Shown here one piece after another: positions 32,232 through 44,800 of a stretch of DNA of 64,000 bases. Under the pieces are notes generated by a model. It searched no databases. It was not told where the DNA came from and was given only the letters and a program-made list of their open reading frames with translations. Source of the DNA: Salminus brasiliensis. Its lineage: Eukaryota > Chordata > Actinopteri > Characiformes > Bryconidae. Each line of letters opens with the position of its first letter. Position 1 is the first letter of the stretch. The position numbers and the translations under genes are program-made. The stretch lies in contig NC_132880.1 of the NCBI RefSeq assembly GCF_030463535.1, forward strand, positions 41,359,842 through 41,423,841. Direction: 5' to 3'.

Positions 32232-34044
32232 TTAGAATCACAATAACACCAAAATTTATTGTAGTATCTTTTAGAAGTAACATAGTATGCACAATTTATT
32301 GCACAACCCCACTTCCCACTACAGTCTCAGTCTATATCTTATTTATTTACACTTTCTAGTCTGCACTCTGTGTCTTGTCTGCACTGTCTGCATTGTGTTG
32401 TACTGGCTGTATGCACTTGTTTAGTTTCACTGTGTACTCTATATAGTTAAAATGACAATAAAGCCATTTGACTTGAGTATTGGGAACAACAATTAAGTTA
32501 TGTCAAAGTTATTAAATGGTAAATAATATACTCTTATATACTATAATATACTAGTCCACTTCTTTCAAACTAAGGCCAAGGCTGACCCCATGATCTATCC
32601 CCACTAGCTTAAGGTTTGATCATCACTATTGAAATACAAGGTTTTCTAGATGTTTTATTTTTGTTATAATGTATAGCTTTTCCAGCTATTTTACGATCTT
32701 CTACAGGTTCTTCATCATTTTGGACACGTCTAACATTTCTTATATTCTAATATTTGAAGAATTTTATTCAATAAATTCCAAAGTCTGTTTTCACTAATAA
32801 AGAAAAAAATGACAAAAATATTTCAGCTTTCTTTTGCATATTAGCTTTGATTTTAGTTGTTTTTATTCAATAATTAATTGATATGTGTTTCACAGGTCAG
32901 GATATCATTCATATTGTTCTAAAATTAAATGTAAAATGGAAGTTAAAAGAAATTGTATTGTAAGAATTAAGTGGGGCAGCAGAAAGTCTGGCTTTGCAGT
33001 GAGAACAGGTGATCTGACCTGGAAGGTGGTGACCTCAGATGGCAGGACAAGGTTGTCATCCTGCAGGAAAGCAGTGATCTGCTCCAGTGTGAGCTGAGTG
33101 AACTGAGGTGTTTCTGAGAATTGGGCGAAGTTCTCCAGCACAAACCGGCGAGCAGCGTCCCGCACCGGGTCCAGGCCAAAAGCTGTGCCGATGTTCCAAA
33201 CATACACGCAGGTGTGCACGTTCAGCTCCGCCATCAGGAAGTCCATGCACATCTGCAGGAGGTGGGGGATCTGCAAGATGCTGGCCGCAGAAACCGTGCA
33301 GCCAATAGTGTACAGGGACATGTGCACACGGCCCAGATAGGCAAAAGTGATCACATTGGCTAGGCCTGAGGGATAATAGAGAAGAAATTGTGGAACGTTA
33401 TTAAGACTGAGGTCTTCACTGAACCCACAACACCAGATAGATTTATACTATTATGCATATTTCAGGTAGATCCAGTTGTTCGTGCCTGACAACACGTATC
33501 TGGAACTTGCACCCAGGTAAGCCCGCTTGAGGAATTTAAAGCAACATGAAGGATACTGAAGGTTGCACAGAGTGAGTAAGGCTAAGCATGAAACATCACC
33601 CAAATGCTAATTAGTAATATAGGGATTACCTAGGGGTGACAGTGTAGGCAGCTCTAGGCGCTTGAGGCCTGGGTCCTTGGCCAGGACTTCACGCAGGTAC
33701 TGGCTGACGGAGGACATGACCAGCTTGTGGACATCAAAGGCCTTGGTCTTGCAAGCCAGCTCCAGGTCAGTGAGGAAGCGCTCCTGCCTCATGCGGCTCA
33801 GCTCCTCCAGAAGAGCCGATCCGTGTAGGGGCCGAGTCATTTCACCCCCCAGGCCGAAGCCCCTTTCTCCAGGACGGATCACCGGGGGTGGCAGAGGAAT
33901 CCCGTTGAGCCGGTTTAGCTGTTCAACATTCAGGGGTAGTTCTAGTTTCTTAACTCCTGGCTCTGGCCCCACCACATCGTTGTTCACCTGCACTTGCTCT
34001 GGGGTTGCCTTCTTAGGGCGAGGTGATTTCTTCTTGGGAGCCAT
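29704..34044 (-). CDS. klhl31-like: BTB-BACK-Kelch protein, KLHL31-like (660 aa)
   Basis: Probable Cullin-3 E3 ligase substrate adaptor; KLHL31 acts in skeletal and heart muscle. Coding exons in gene order: 34044-33630, 33365-33019, 31687-31388, 30892-30717, 30448-29704; frames join to 660 aa (human KLHL31 is 634). It starts MAPKKK as in KLHL31. The BTB domain is at about residues 85-190 ([15 protein letters not shown]), BACK at about 200-300, then [20 protein letters not shown] and SRRTKVR as in KLHL31. Kelch blades follow, each with a GG pair: [58 protein letters not shown]. Identity with human KLHL31, by eye from memory, is high in the Kelch region and lower in BTB/BACK, so it may be a fish paralogue rather than the direct orthologue. 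A 5' noncoding exon probably lies beyond 34100 but was not placed. Confidence 0.9.
30544..30650. mobile_element. transposon terminal repeat fragment
   Basis: CAGTGTATGGACAAAAGTTT followed by TGGGACAC is the CACTATATG-type terminal repeat seen at the right end of other copies. No internal part is recognisable. It lies in the last intron of the Kelch gene. Confidence 0.5.
30965..31320. repeat. TGGGCCC-rich dispersed repeat in a Kelch-gene intron
   Basis: GGGCCC, CCATG, CACATATGG and ACCCATGTG motifs recur through this block (GTGGGCCCCTGTGGGCC, GGGACCCATGTGAC, GGGGCCCATGTGGG). It resembles a known type of fish repeat built from degenerate GGGCCCATGTGGG units. No coding function. Confidence 0.5.
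32200..32230. repeat. (AAT)n microsatellite
   Basis: About ten AAT units within the 1.3-kb intron between exons 2 and 3 of the Kelch gene. A short CATC repeat is at 31985-32008. Confidence 0.9.
32290..32478 (+). mobile_element. LINE-like 3' end
   Basis: TATTGCACAACCCC... then CTGCACTCTGTG, TTGTCTGCACTGTC, TGTTGTACTGG and a terminal ACAATAAAGCCATTTGACTT: the cysteine/thymine-rich run with a final AATAAAG-type signal is a standard fish non-LTR retrotransposon 3' end. Confidence 0.55.
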
Positions 34045-34722
34045 GATGACACTTCAGCTGGTTTTAGTGGTTATCTATATGAATTTTTCTTAACAGTGAA
34101 CCCTAAATCACAGGACAGTATTTTGGAAAAGGTCAACTGATGTTCTCTTGGGCCTACAGACTAGATTTATCGAATGTTATGTTTCTTTTTAAGGGCTTTC
34201 ATGAACATACTCACTTCCTGGCACTTTCCTCCTCAATTGAGTACTGACTGACTGACTGACAGACAAAAGAGACAGATAAACACGTCAAAAGATTACTGAC
34301 TCATTGAGTCACTGAGGCTTTGAAGATGGAAGAACTGACAGGTGGTCAGTGGGTGGTCAGTTTCAGCACACAGCACCTGAAAAGATACAAAATAATGGCA
34401 GTGTTACAGTAATTCTGTGTGAGAATCACGCATAAACGTGTACTTGACTTATCTCCCATTCTTAACCAAACCAGACCGCGTGTCTTTGGAGGTGTTACTC
34501 GGGTAACTCGGTCAGTGAGTAGTCGTGCTAGGCTAAATCCCTAGCCAGCCCACTTTTACCATCTCTACTTTCCAATGTTAAGTCTTTCAAGCCAGATAGT
34601 CCCAAACTGGACTATGTAAGTCTACAGCTAACCACACATCAGAAGGGAAACTCAAAAGTGCCACGCAAGTAAGCCAAACCTGTGGAAGCAAGCGGGTGCT
34701 AGGTGGGTGCTAAGCTAAAAGA

Positions 34723-35068
34723 CAGTGTTAGCCAGGACTCTCTGGAGCCGATAAACGTAAACCTATTGGCACCATGCCTAATGCCAGGCATGGGCCAGAG
34801 GGGCATAACAACCCCATCACTGAGCGATGGAACTGTGTTCTCTGGAATGATAGTGCTCCAAGCAATACTTTTGGGATGAGATGATGAGTTAATGAAGAGG
34901 TAGGGGTGGTGATCATCTAACATACTGATCATGACCTCACTAATGTTCTTGTCACTGAATGCAATCAAATCAACATAACACAACTACAACATAACCAGGA
35001 TAATGCCATTAATTTAGGAAGAAACAAAGAATGAGTAGGTGTCCCAATATATTTGTCAATATAGTGTA
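34723..35068 (+). mobile_element. CACTATATG-family Tc1-like element, left-truncated
   Basis: Begins inside the element at AGGACTCTCTGGAGCCGATAAACG and runs to the right end GTCCCAATAT...ATAGTGTA. TTCTCTGGAATGATAGTGCTC and the DLTNVLVTECNQI-like frame match other copies. It lies upstream of the Kelch gene. Confidence 0.7.
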
Positions 35069-36550
35069 CATGCGGGTGTAGTTAAAAAGAACCTGATTTT
35101 AAGAGCGTCTTCACACATGCTTTTTATTTGCAAAAATAGGCCTAGATCTTGAAAGAACAATTCATTGAAAGATTATATTGAGAACCAAAACTGGATCCTC
35201 AAGGGCATTGAGTGTGTGTTTGCTTCTATACTGTTCTAGAATAGTCAGTAGTAAACACTAACAACATAAACTTTAAAGATCCAAGGGTAAACTTGCAGGC
35301 CATTAAAACTAAAGTGCATACATGGTGAAAAAAAAAACTTTAGCTAAACAAGATCATCTAATATCCTCATATTGCGTTTCCCACTTTTCCACAGACCAAA
35401 ACACTGTTTGTGTACACCTAGCCTCCCACACACAGACGTACTTGGAGGATGAGACACAGGTGCAATCAAGTCACCATCTAAAAATATTCTACAGCCACAG
35501 GAGAGCATTGCTGGGTCCGCACTGCTTAAATTACCCTCCCTCTGCCATCTGCCCCTGCTACGCTCCCCTGTGAATCCCCACTCTTCATCACATCGTCTTC
35601 CTCTCTTAATCTCCACACAAAGCTTTATCACTGCTCTCACATTCAGGTGCGCACAGGCTTGTGTTGTTGTGGAAACCCATCTGATGTACAAATACAGATA
35701 GATATTGTGTTCTGTTCCCATGGCTACTGGTGGGATTCGTTAACAAAGTGCACATTAAATGGCAAGAGGAGGGTGTGTTTTTAGGTGCTAAATGTAGCCT
35801 AAGAATCTTAAAGGCACATTAAAAAGCATTACATTAAAAATTTGCACAGCCAGAGGGATGCACAAGTAGACTACTGCAGACCTAATCATCCAACATCATT
35901 ACCTAACCTCATTTATGCTCATGTGGCTGAATTCAATCAAAGCCTCCCAGCAATGTTTTAACTAAAATGTTAATGTTTTAATTTAGTGTAAAAAGTAGAT
36001 ATTTATCTTCCTATTAATGCCATTGGTTTTAGAGGAAACACTGTATGACAAAGCTGTGCACATACTGTGTTAAGTTATGAAGATTATTAATAAATTAACC
36101 CTAGTCTGTGCATTGAACTGTATAGTGTGCTAACACACTTAACACAGGATTTAATACAATCCAGTGCTGATCATATTGTATCTTTGTCTCCAGAATTGAC
36201 GTGATACATGTGGATGCAGCACATGGTTTAATGTTATCTGCTTTATAAAACACACAATACCCTCTCAGTTGAAATGTGTCAAGCGTTGTGTATATATCTA
36301 TATACATATATATTGCTTGGTTTCTATGTTACAGTATGATTTCTGTCTGTATCTGCCTTTACTTCTACATCTGAGTTAGCTTTGTAGGTTTCTGTGAGCA
36401 TTAAAGCAGATGGAAGCACAGATGCCTCCTCTAGGATGTGTTTTTATAGAGAGACTGGTGTCACTGAGAATACTATTTGCCAGCATTCAGCCCTGGCTCA
36501 GTTATTTTCGGAGCACAGCTGGGAGGATATATATAAGGGTGACCAAACCG
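35069..36550. other. intergenic stretch, no gene seen
   Basis: AT-rich sequence with no supported gene. An open frame of 125 codons on the minus strand (35344-35721) has no splice context, motif or family resemblance and is treated as chance. Confidence 0.5.
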
Positions 36551-36558
36551 GCATGATA

Positions 36559-37042
36559 CACTATATGTCCGAATGTTTGTGGACACCCCTTCTAATTAAT
36601 GCATTTAGCTACCTTAAAATTGCACCTATTGCTGACACAGATATGCAAATGCACACACACAGCTTGTCTAGTCCCTGTAGAGAAGTATTGCCAATAGAAT
36701 AGGACTCTCTGGAGAGGATAAACAGTGAACCTATTGGAACCATACCAAATGTCAGGCGTGGTCTAGAGGGGTATAAAGCCCCCAGCACTGAGCTATGGAG
36801 CATCCAAGACTTTTGGGATGAGGTGGGGTGGTGATCATCCAACATCGTGACCTCACTAACGCTCTTGTCGCTAAATTCAATCAAATCATCACAGCAATGC
36901 TCCTGCATAATCTAATAGAAAGCCTTCCCTGGAGAGTAGACGGTTAGTTTGACAAAAACAGGATACACTCTTTTACCCTTGATTTTTAGAAAAAAACAAA
37001 ACAAAACATGAATGGTGTCCCAACACTTTTGTCCATGTAGTG
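36559..37042 (+). mobile_element. CACTATATG-family Tc1-like element, both ends present
   Basis: Left end CACTATATGTCCGAATGTTT, right end (reverse-complemented) CACTACATGGACAAAAGTGT. The left side is preceded by TA, as expected for Tc1/mariner insertion. The centre carries the usual TGGTGATCATCCAACAT and LTNALVAKFNQI-like remnant of a transposase C-terminus. The full unit is about 484 bp. Confidence 0.8.
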
Positions 37043-40000
37043 CATATTTGTTTTGTAATGGCTGATTTTGAAGTGCAGAATGAATTGAACACTATAGTTT
37101 ACATAGCTGTTCATTCTATCTTTGCTAGATATTTCGGTCTTTTGTCATCTGTCTTTCACTTTTGGCATCACAAAAAGCAATGCATTTACATAGGCCTACA
37201 TCCAGAGTGGTTATTAAACAAGGCACAAAAAAGGCAGCCAATCAGAGCAGCGCCCATTTACATACAGTCATGTCATATTTAAACATAAATAATCTTTCTT
37301 TATGTCTCTTCTACATTGATATAGTGATTAATAAAAATACCGTTTTTTGTGAGGAAAAAGTTAGAAAACTCCCACATTTATTACTGCTTAAAATGCCTAA
37401 AATTAGAACGAGGTTCAGCACATCAACTGCAGATGATTAGAACATGGTTAGAGGTTCTGGAGGAGTCTCAGTCATTTAGTTTGGGATCACTATGGCCAGA
37501 TCCACAGAAATCTCTGAGGCCTTCAGAAAGAAGGTTGTAGATGCAGTTGAGTCTGGGAAGGGATTCAAAAAGATCTCATAACAATTAGAAAATAGCCACT
37601 CCACTGTCCACTAAATCATTTACAATCAGAAACAATCCTAAAATGTCATTATGGGACCGATATGAAGCTCTTTTAACAGTTGATGTCATATAGCATCTAC
37701 CATCAGAAAGTATATATATACTGAATAACTAACAGACTAACACATGACATTAGATTAAATATACACATTTTATTATTTATTTTATTTTTACTAGGTTTAT
37801 AATCACTGGCAGCATTTATAATCTTTTGACAGTGTTGTATCATCTCATATAGCACCCATAACACTGCTCTGGAATATGTGTGGTGCATGAAAGATGCAAA
37901 AAAAACAATGGCATGATGGAAAGACTTTTGCAGTTTATACTCCTAACAATTATACTCACAGCGTAACACAGCATTATGATCATAATTGTCACATAAATAA
38001 GTACAAGCATGAAAAGCACGGCAGAAATGCGATGAGTGGTAAACACCACAGCATGGAGGCTTTACTAGTTTAATGAAGGCTGAGCTCAACATATATAATG
38101 AAAATCTAGACGTAAAGTTGGGCCCATGAAAGGTGATAGGTTTGAGTCCCTGCCAGGTCTGGTAGTGGTATCACTACCCATGAGATATATAAGTAAGGGG
38201 TATGTGGGAGTCGAGCAAAGATTGATTGATACGAGAGGGAGGAGCAAAGTGAAGATTTGAGAGTGGAAACAGGAACGGTAAGGAGAGCGTGAGGGCAGGG
38301 CCAGGTGAAAAGTGTTTGTAGGCAGGTTCAGTGACTGTTAGCAGCTGTCATGTTTGTCAATGGTCAAAGCTAAAGTTAAGCACGTGGTGTGTGTCTGTGT
38401 GTGTGTGACCCACCTGCCTCAGCCACAGCATTCCTGCCACTATCTTTGCCTGTTATTTATAGAGACTCAGAAACATGCTGGAGGGCTGGAGCTGGAGGAG
38501 GGGCAAGCTCCCTTTCAGTGTTTTCGGTCCACGTCATATGCACTTAATTTTAGCCACTGGAGGTGATTTTGAACCGATTAATGTATGAGTATGTTTGAAC
38601 AATAAGCCATGCTGATCCAAAGTCTTCATAATATGCAGCTGCTATGACCTAGACTACAAAATGTGAGAGCAGCTAATAAGCACATTTGCAATGCGTGTTT
38701 ATAAGTTAAATTACACTTAAATGTTATTTTCTATATTTTCCAACGCTGGACTTCTGCATTACAGCACTACTCTCAATCCCTGCTCCCAAGCAGGACTGAT
38801 TTCTTAATTTCTATTAATAATTGCAATGTTTTGAAACATTACCTGTCCTTGTGAACACAAACAGACATGCAAAAATAAATGCAGAGGTGAAAAAGCTTTA
38901 CCTTAGTTTCCTGCTCTCTTTACCATTCTATTCTCCTCTGTTCTCTCTTTCAGCTTTCTTTCACTTCTTAACAAAATCCCTTTCTGTTTCCTTCCTCTTC
39001 CGTGTTACTCTACCCTTCTGTCCTCTGTCTGTCTGTCAGAGCACTGTCGGTTTCAGAGTTTGAAGCAGGCATGGTCCAGCCAAAGCCCTGTAACACTACC
39101 CCCACAAAGGCCTCTGCCCCACCTGCACCTCCATCTCCTTATACAGCCAGACAGCCCTCCCCAGCAAACATAGTCCATATCCAGCCTGCACCCCTGCCCC
39201 AAACCTGAAATGGAAAGGAGGCGGGCAACACTGTCTTTACAGGCATGCCAACATGCTGCACTCATGTATTTTTACTAGAGACTGAGCATGAGAATCCTTA
39301 CAGGATGCTGAATGCACTCACAGCTGTGATTATTCGTCCTTGTATCTATAGTTAAACTCCAGCCATTATTTATGAAGCTGTTGGGGTAAACAAGTTGTGT
39401 AGCATCAATTATCAACTTCATAAGCAATCAGTACAAAGAAAACTTTGTAAATTTGTCAGACGCTCTCCATTAACATGTGACATATGATCGATTATGCCAG
39501 TGAACTGTGCACATGAGATAGATTCAATATCTCTGGTCCCATTATAATAACTGGGGCTAGATGATAGAGGAATAACTACAAAATATCATAAAACATTGTA
39601 ATATTTGTGGACATTTTCACAAAACTTACCATATACATACCATGTTTTTTTATTATCTGAGGTTTGGTAAGTTGGAACAGACAATGTTCCAGCAGAATTA
39701 CATTTAAAAAAGGCTATGAAAACCTTTTCTTTATTTAACATCTCATATAAAAAGCCAATTATGCTCTTTTTTATGTCACATGTACTTGTATTAAAGCACC
39801 ATGGCTGCGTCTCATTACTAATACCTGTATCCCATATATAAAAGCATTGCAAGTGTCTTGTTAATAAGACGTGAATAGAAGAACATTAGCCAGTGGTAAT
39901 GGTGGCTGGTGAATAGTGGCTGTTTTGCTGCTTGCTCAGCTCTGTGGTCAAACACAGTAGTTCCAATTAGTCCCAATTAAAAACAATAATCCCAAAAACC

Positions 40001-40380
40001 TGCTGTTCATCATGTGTACAAAACATTGAATGGAAACTGCTCTAGGGAACTGAAAATATGGAAAGTAAATTTGTAATCTTGTCAGTCTGTTTAAACTTGT
40101 CACTTTAATTCTTCAATGAACAGCGCATTAGCCACTGAGCCACTCATAGCCCAACAGAAACCTTTTAAAGGTGATTACTGACTTAAAGGTTTTTGACACA
40201 CATCTCTATTTTAAACACGGTTCTTTAAATGCCTGATTAAAACAGCATTATGTGGTTGTCAGTGTGTATATCAGTCAGACAACCCCATCCATACACACTC
40301 TCTGGAGATCTCTGAAGATAAAGCATAATAGCATAATACCAGTGTGAGGGTAGGGATCCATTTTGACCACAGCTTATGTA
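37043..40380. other. long intergenic stretch, no gene established
   Basis: No recognised gene. An exon-like open stretch (39041-39208) is described among the findings. The rest is AT-rich with small open frames lacking support. Confidence 0.5.
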
Positions 40381-40428
40381 CCAACTAATGATATCTGACA
40401 TCTCAGAAAGGTGTATTGTGGTGTATTG

Positions 40429-40580
40429 GGCAGCTGTGGCCTAATGGTAAGACAAGCAGGTTTGATCCCCTGGACAGGCATGGCTGAGGCGCTCTTGAGC
40501 AAGGCACATAACCCCCAGTCACTAAGGTGACTAAATTCTGTTGCACTGCTGTGCCATGTGCGTTGTCCGAAACTGTGTCT
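40429..40580 (+). mobile_element. tRNA-derived SINE
   Basis: RNA polymerase III A box TGGCCTAATGG (40437-40447) and B box GGTTTGATCCC (40459-40469) are spaced as in tRNA-derived SINE heads. The body CTCTTGAGCAAGGCACATAACC is common in fish SINEs. The cloverleaf is not intact, so it is not a tRNA gene. Confidence 0.75.
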
Positions 40581-41040
40581 TATTCACAATCCCATGCGAA
40601 AAACCAGCTCACTATATAGAGCACTATTATAGGAAACAGAATTTGACATGGTAGTGAATGATTTCAGACGCTGTTACGTGTATGAGCTCATTGCTGTGCC
40701 ACAGCAGATTGCATTGCATACACAACCCGAACGTCGGCTTCCTCAGTGAAGCTGCGCGTGAATCTTCGGACAAAGCAATGAATTGTGGGTATTCCATAGG
40801 GCATAGGGCATATCGTCAGTAAACTACTTATTGCAGTGCATTGTATGTTTCAGTCTTAATTACAAAATGGCAAACCCCAAAGTAGTGCACCATGCAGTGA
40901 ACTGGGCACAGTTGGACATGGCTCTTGTAGCTACTTATTGTGGTGCATTGTGGGATCATTATAGTGCACTGAAAATTGGTGGTGCAAAATAGTGGAACCA
41001 AAAAAGTAGTGCACTATATAGTGAGTAGGGCACAGTATTG
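40558..41040. mobile_element. GTGCACTATATAG-type nonautonomous repeat upstream of eloa
   Basis: AGTAGTGCACTATATAGTGAGTAGGGCAC (40998-41033), GTAGTGCACCATGCAGTGAACTGGGCAC and CTCACTATATAGAGCACT (40608-40625) are pieces of a repeat whose ends are partly inverted copies of each other. The same family (CGTCCCAAATG..., AAGTGCACTATATAGGCAGC) occurs at 50846-50980 before pithd1. Confidence 0.6.
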
Positions 41041-41259
41041 CTCTGATTTATTGTGATGATAAAAATATTGTCATATGGTCCATCCGCTTGCTTCTTGTGA
41101 AGGTAGCCTACTTATTTGGATTCAAACAGTAATAACTGTAAGGATTTTTTTTTTTTTGTTTACTGTTGGTGGTTAAACAGACCACTAGAGCTCTGTTTTG
41201 TGCACTATTTGTTTTGGGCCTTCTTTATCAGCTGGACTTGTGTTTACTTGGTGGCTGCG

Positions 41260-41350
41260 CGGTGACGTTTTTCCGGAATCTCCATGTGAACGGACCGTCC
41301 TCAGAGCTGAATCGGAGCGGCTTCCGGGCACTATGTAGCAGCTGGGAAAC
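41260..41350 (+). promoter_or_regulatory. eloa: eloa promoter region
   Basis: CRE core TGACGT (41263-41268) followed directly by an ETS-type TTCCGG (41271-41276) in a GC-richer block just upstream of the start codon. There is no TATA box. This is typical of a housekeeping promoter; the start site is not determined. Confidence 0.6.
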
Positions 41351-41731
41351 ATGGCGGAGGAGCTGCTGGAGGCTGTGGAGAAGTTGCAGTCAAGGCTCTC
41401 AGAGAACCAGGAGCCTCGTAAGGTAGGACTCGATTGTTAGCCGTGGAAAAGTAACGCCTGGCGCTGAGCGGTGCGACCGAGTGTCTGACGCTCGTGTGGA
41501 GTGTGGAGGACCTCAGTCTGCGACTCCAGTGTGGAAAGTGCCTACGCGACGGTGTAGCACGACAGCGAGATGGCTCATTTAGCAGCTAACTACAGAAGTC
41601 TGAAGCAGTTCGGAGTTATACTCGTCTTAATGCACTCGATTTAAACACGCTAGCTATATTGACAGTGAGCATTGTGAAAAGTGACAGGTGTCTTTCATGA
41701 TATATGAGCTGATAGTAGCTAACAAACAGGC

Positions 41732-41800
<69 letters not shown>

Positions 41801-44800
41801 TAGGATGTAGTTACGTTAGCTGACGGCATTCGTGGCCGCTTCTAGTCCGATTACAGAGACTGGTGAAACCAACTCACACTAAACTAACCTGACCTAAACT
41901 GGAATCTACCCTCGTCTGAAATTGTGCTTTCGAAGCTCAATAAAAATCTCGCATGTCTGAGTAAACAAAACTAGCACCACCCTTTAACTGACTTGTACAT
42001 CCTGGCCTTTAAAGGCCACAACGCTCCTGCTGAATGTGTCTTATTTCCTTAATGTGTGTGATTTCAGTAACCCAGAACCTTTTTTTTTTTGCAGCCATCC
42101 TATTAGTCTACTTTTCTTGTAGTAGCCCTGCCTAATACATGTTGATTTCTTTTGTCATTCCTGTGTCCAGCTTCTGAAGACGCTCAAGAGGTTGGGGGAG
42201 CTGCCCATGACCGTGGACATACTTGTGGTACGACAGATCCTCTTGGTTTAAATTTTATATCTGTAATAAGATGTGAGAGAGTTGTATGAGAAGGGTCTGG
42301 TATTTATGTTGTGATGTCAGTATTATTTGTACAGTGAGTTTTTTTTTCTGGAAGTTTCACAAAGCACCTTTACAGAAATCTAGAAAAATAAGACAAAAAT
42401 AAAGAATTAAAATGAAATCTGTAACCCTAAGTGAGCATGCCAAAAGCATCAGTGGCAAAAGATGAAATCTTGGGAGGAATCAGGGCTCAGAAGTGGGGAC
42501 GACGACGACTCCTCTGGTCAAAGCCACTACAATTACAAGTACATGGTTTGAGGTCATCCTGGCACCACATAAGTTCATTGTTATGCCTGGGTGTACTGAT
42601 ATAATCATTGAAATGTTTAGTAGTCATGCTGACTCAGTCCCATCATATATCCAAGTGTTGGTGCACCAGGATGACAGAGAGATGTAGTTTGATGGTGTGG
42701 AGTGAAGCCGGTGCAGGGAATGGAAGGTAGGAGACTGGTCTGAGGCAGGTCGTATGAGGCAGAAGGTCAATATTTCATCAGCTTCAGGCTGGACAGTCCA
42801 GTCAGCATTCTCAGTGCTAGACTAACACAAGTAGAATAAGCTAGATGACTTGGATTGTCACCTCTTGAATATGCTGTTTTAAGCACTGGGCTGGGGTTTA
42901 GTTTATTTTGAAAAATTCTCATCTAGTGTCTTTCCTCTGCCTTTATAGGAAACGGGTGTTGGGAAGACTGTAAATTCTCTGCGCAAACACAACATTGCAG
43001 GGGAGGCAGCAAAGAACCTTGTGGCCAAGTGGAAGAAGCTGGTTCCTCAGTCTGGAGATAGGTAAGTGTTGACACCCACTGTAATTGGGGGTTAGTGTAA
43101 GCACATGTGAAGAAAATGGTTATAGTCAAGATGCTAGTTGGAGTCTGCTGTATACACATGGGGGGGAAAGAAGTACAACTGATCCTAACCTAATCTTATT
43201 ACAAAATTGCATAACTGGATGTCCTCTTAAACTTCCTTACCAGAGGCTACAGACATGCCAGGGAACCTTTACTGGGTGTGCTGTAGTACAGAATATCACT
43301 ACTGGCCAAGCTGTGAGTCTTCTGCTGGCTTAAAGGCACCACTGTTCATGTGTCACCATTATGTGTCAGCAGACCCAGTAACCCAAGAGAGGGTCGCTCC
43401 CACTCGCGGGTGGATGACACCAGAGGCTACAGACGCGCTAGGGAACCTTCACCAGAGGAGCCACCACCTGTAGAGGAACAGGAGGAAGAGGAGGACGATG
43501 AAGAAGAAGAAGAAGAAGAATATCAGCAAGCCTACCCTGAATCCCCCCCACAGCACTACAGCCCCCAGGACAGCAGGGCACAGGAATACGAGTCAGAAGG
43601 GTATGAGAGCCCAGTAGAAGAACCACCGCCTAGTCCTCCCAGAAAAGAAAGCAAACACAGTAAGCTGCATAGAGAACCAGCGAGAGAACACGGCTCTCAC
43701 ACCTCCAGAGAACAGGAGAGACGCAAGCAGTCTGCTCAGACTTCAAGCAGTTCCAGCGAGACACGGATACGCAGTGATGAGAGAGAGCAGAAAGGTGGCG
43801 CTACACACACATCATCCAAACACAGTCGCCACTCTGGTCCACATGAAAGTAAGCGAGAAAAGAAAGGAGTCAGTGATGGTGGGTTTATTGTCGTTATTTT
43901 GTTTTTAACTAGGACAGTTATGTTGTAGTTTATGTTGCTGCTGTCACGCAAAAACCTCATCCATCCAAAGTACAACTTTACAGAAAGGGAAAAAGCTTTC
44001 AGCGGCAATCAATGTTTATTCAGAAGTTATTTTGGAGCTTTGGTCCATTCATCATGAAATTTGCCAGATTTACATTGTCAGAAATTGAAAAACAAAAAGG
44101 ACGGGAGGTAGGGCGGGTATTAGCAGCAGCATACATATACTCATAAGATAAAGATTTCTTTTAGATAATAGAACTCATTTACACCTGGTCACTTCATCCA
44201 TGTTGAGTATCAGGATTATATCTGGATAAGGCCAAGCCACATAAAAATGCAAGTGTAAACACACCAAGACTCTGAGACGCATTTGAGCCCAGTTATAGCA
44301 GTGTAAACGTGGCCATCTCTCCAAGACCCATTTGATAACCGAAACACCAGTAGTAATTGTCACACAACGAATAAATTTGCATATTCTGGACCACACTGCA
44401 ATCTGGTTTCAATGTGACTAAGCGGAGACTCATTTGACTACAGAGTATAGGTGCATGGGGCTAAAATCTTATCAGGATACAGTCCAGATAGTCACATGAA
44501 GTGACCAGGTGTAAAGAGGTCAGAGACTGCTGTAAGTCATAATTGAGAGATTTGGCTATACAAGGTGTGGTGGATAAAGATCTTGACTGCTAAAGGTCCT
44601 GTGTGTGTTTGCAGGGAGGCCTCGGGAAAGAAAGGACAAGCCAGAGCCCGCACAGGATGATGAGGATGAACCTTTTGAGGCTCCCACTATGTCTTTTGAA
44701 TCTTTTCTCACATATGACGAACCTTCCCCTAGTAAGAAGAAGAAGAAACCGTCTCGGCAACCTCCGCCTGTTATTCCTGCCCCTTTAGTGTCCAAGTCCA

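Noticed and set aside
35344-35721. 125-codon minus-strand open frame in the intergenic region
   Set aside because: No recognised domain, no conserved neighbourhood and low-complexity codons; could be chance given region length.
40437-40469. tRNA-like A and B boxes
   Set aside because: Cloverleaf stems do not form and a SINE body follows, so it is a SINE head, not a tRNA gene.
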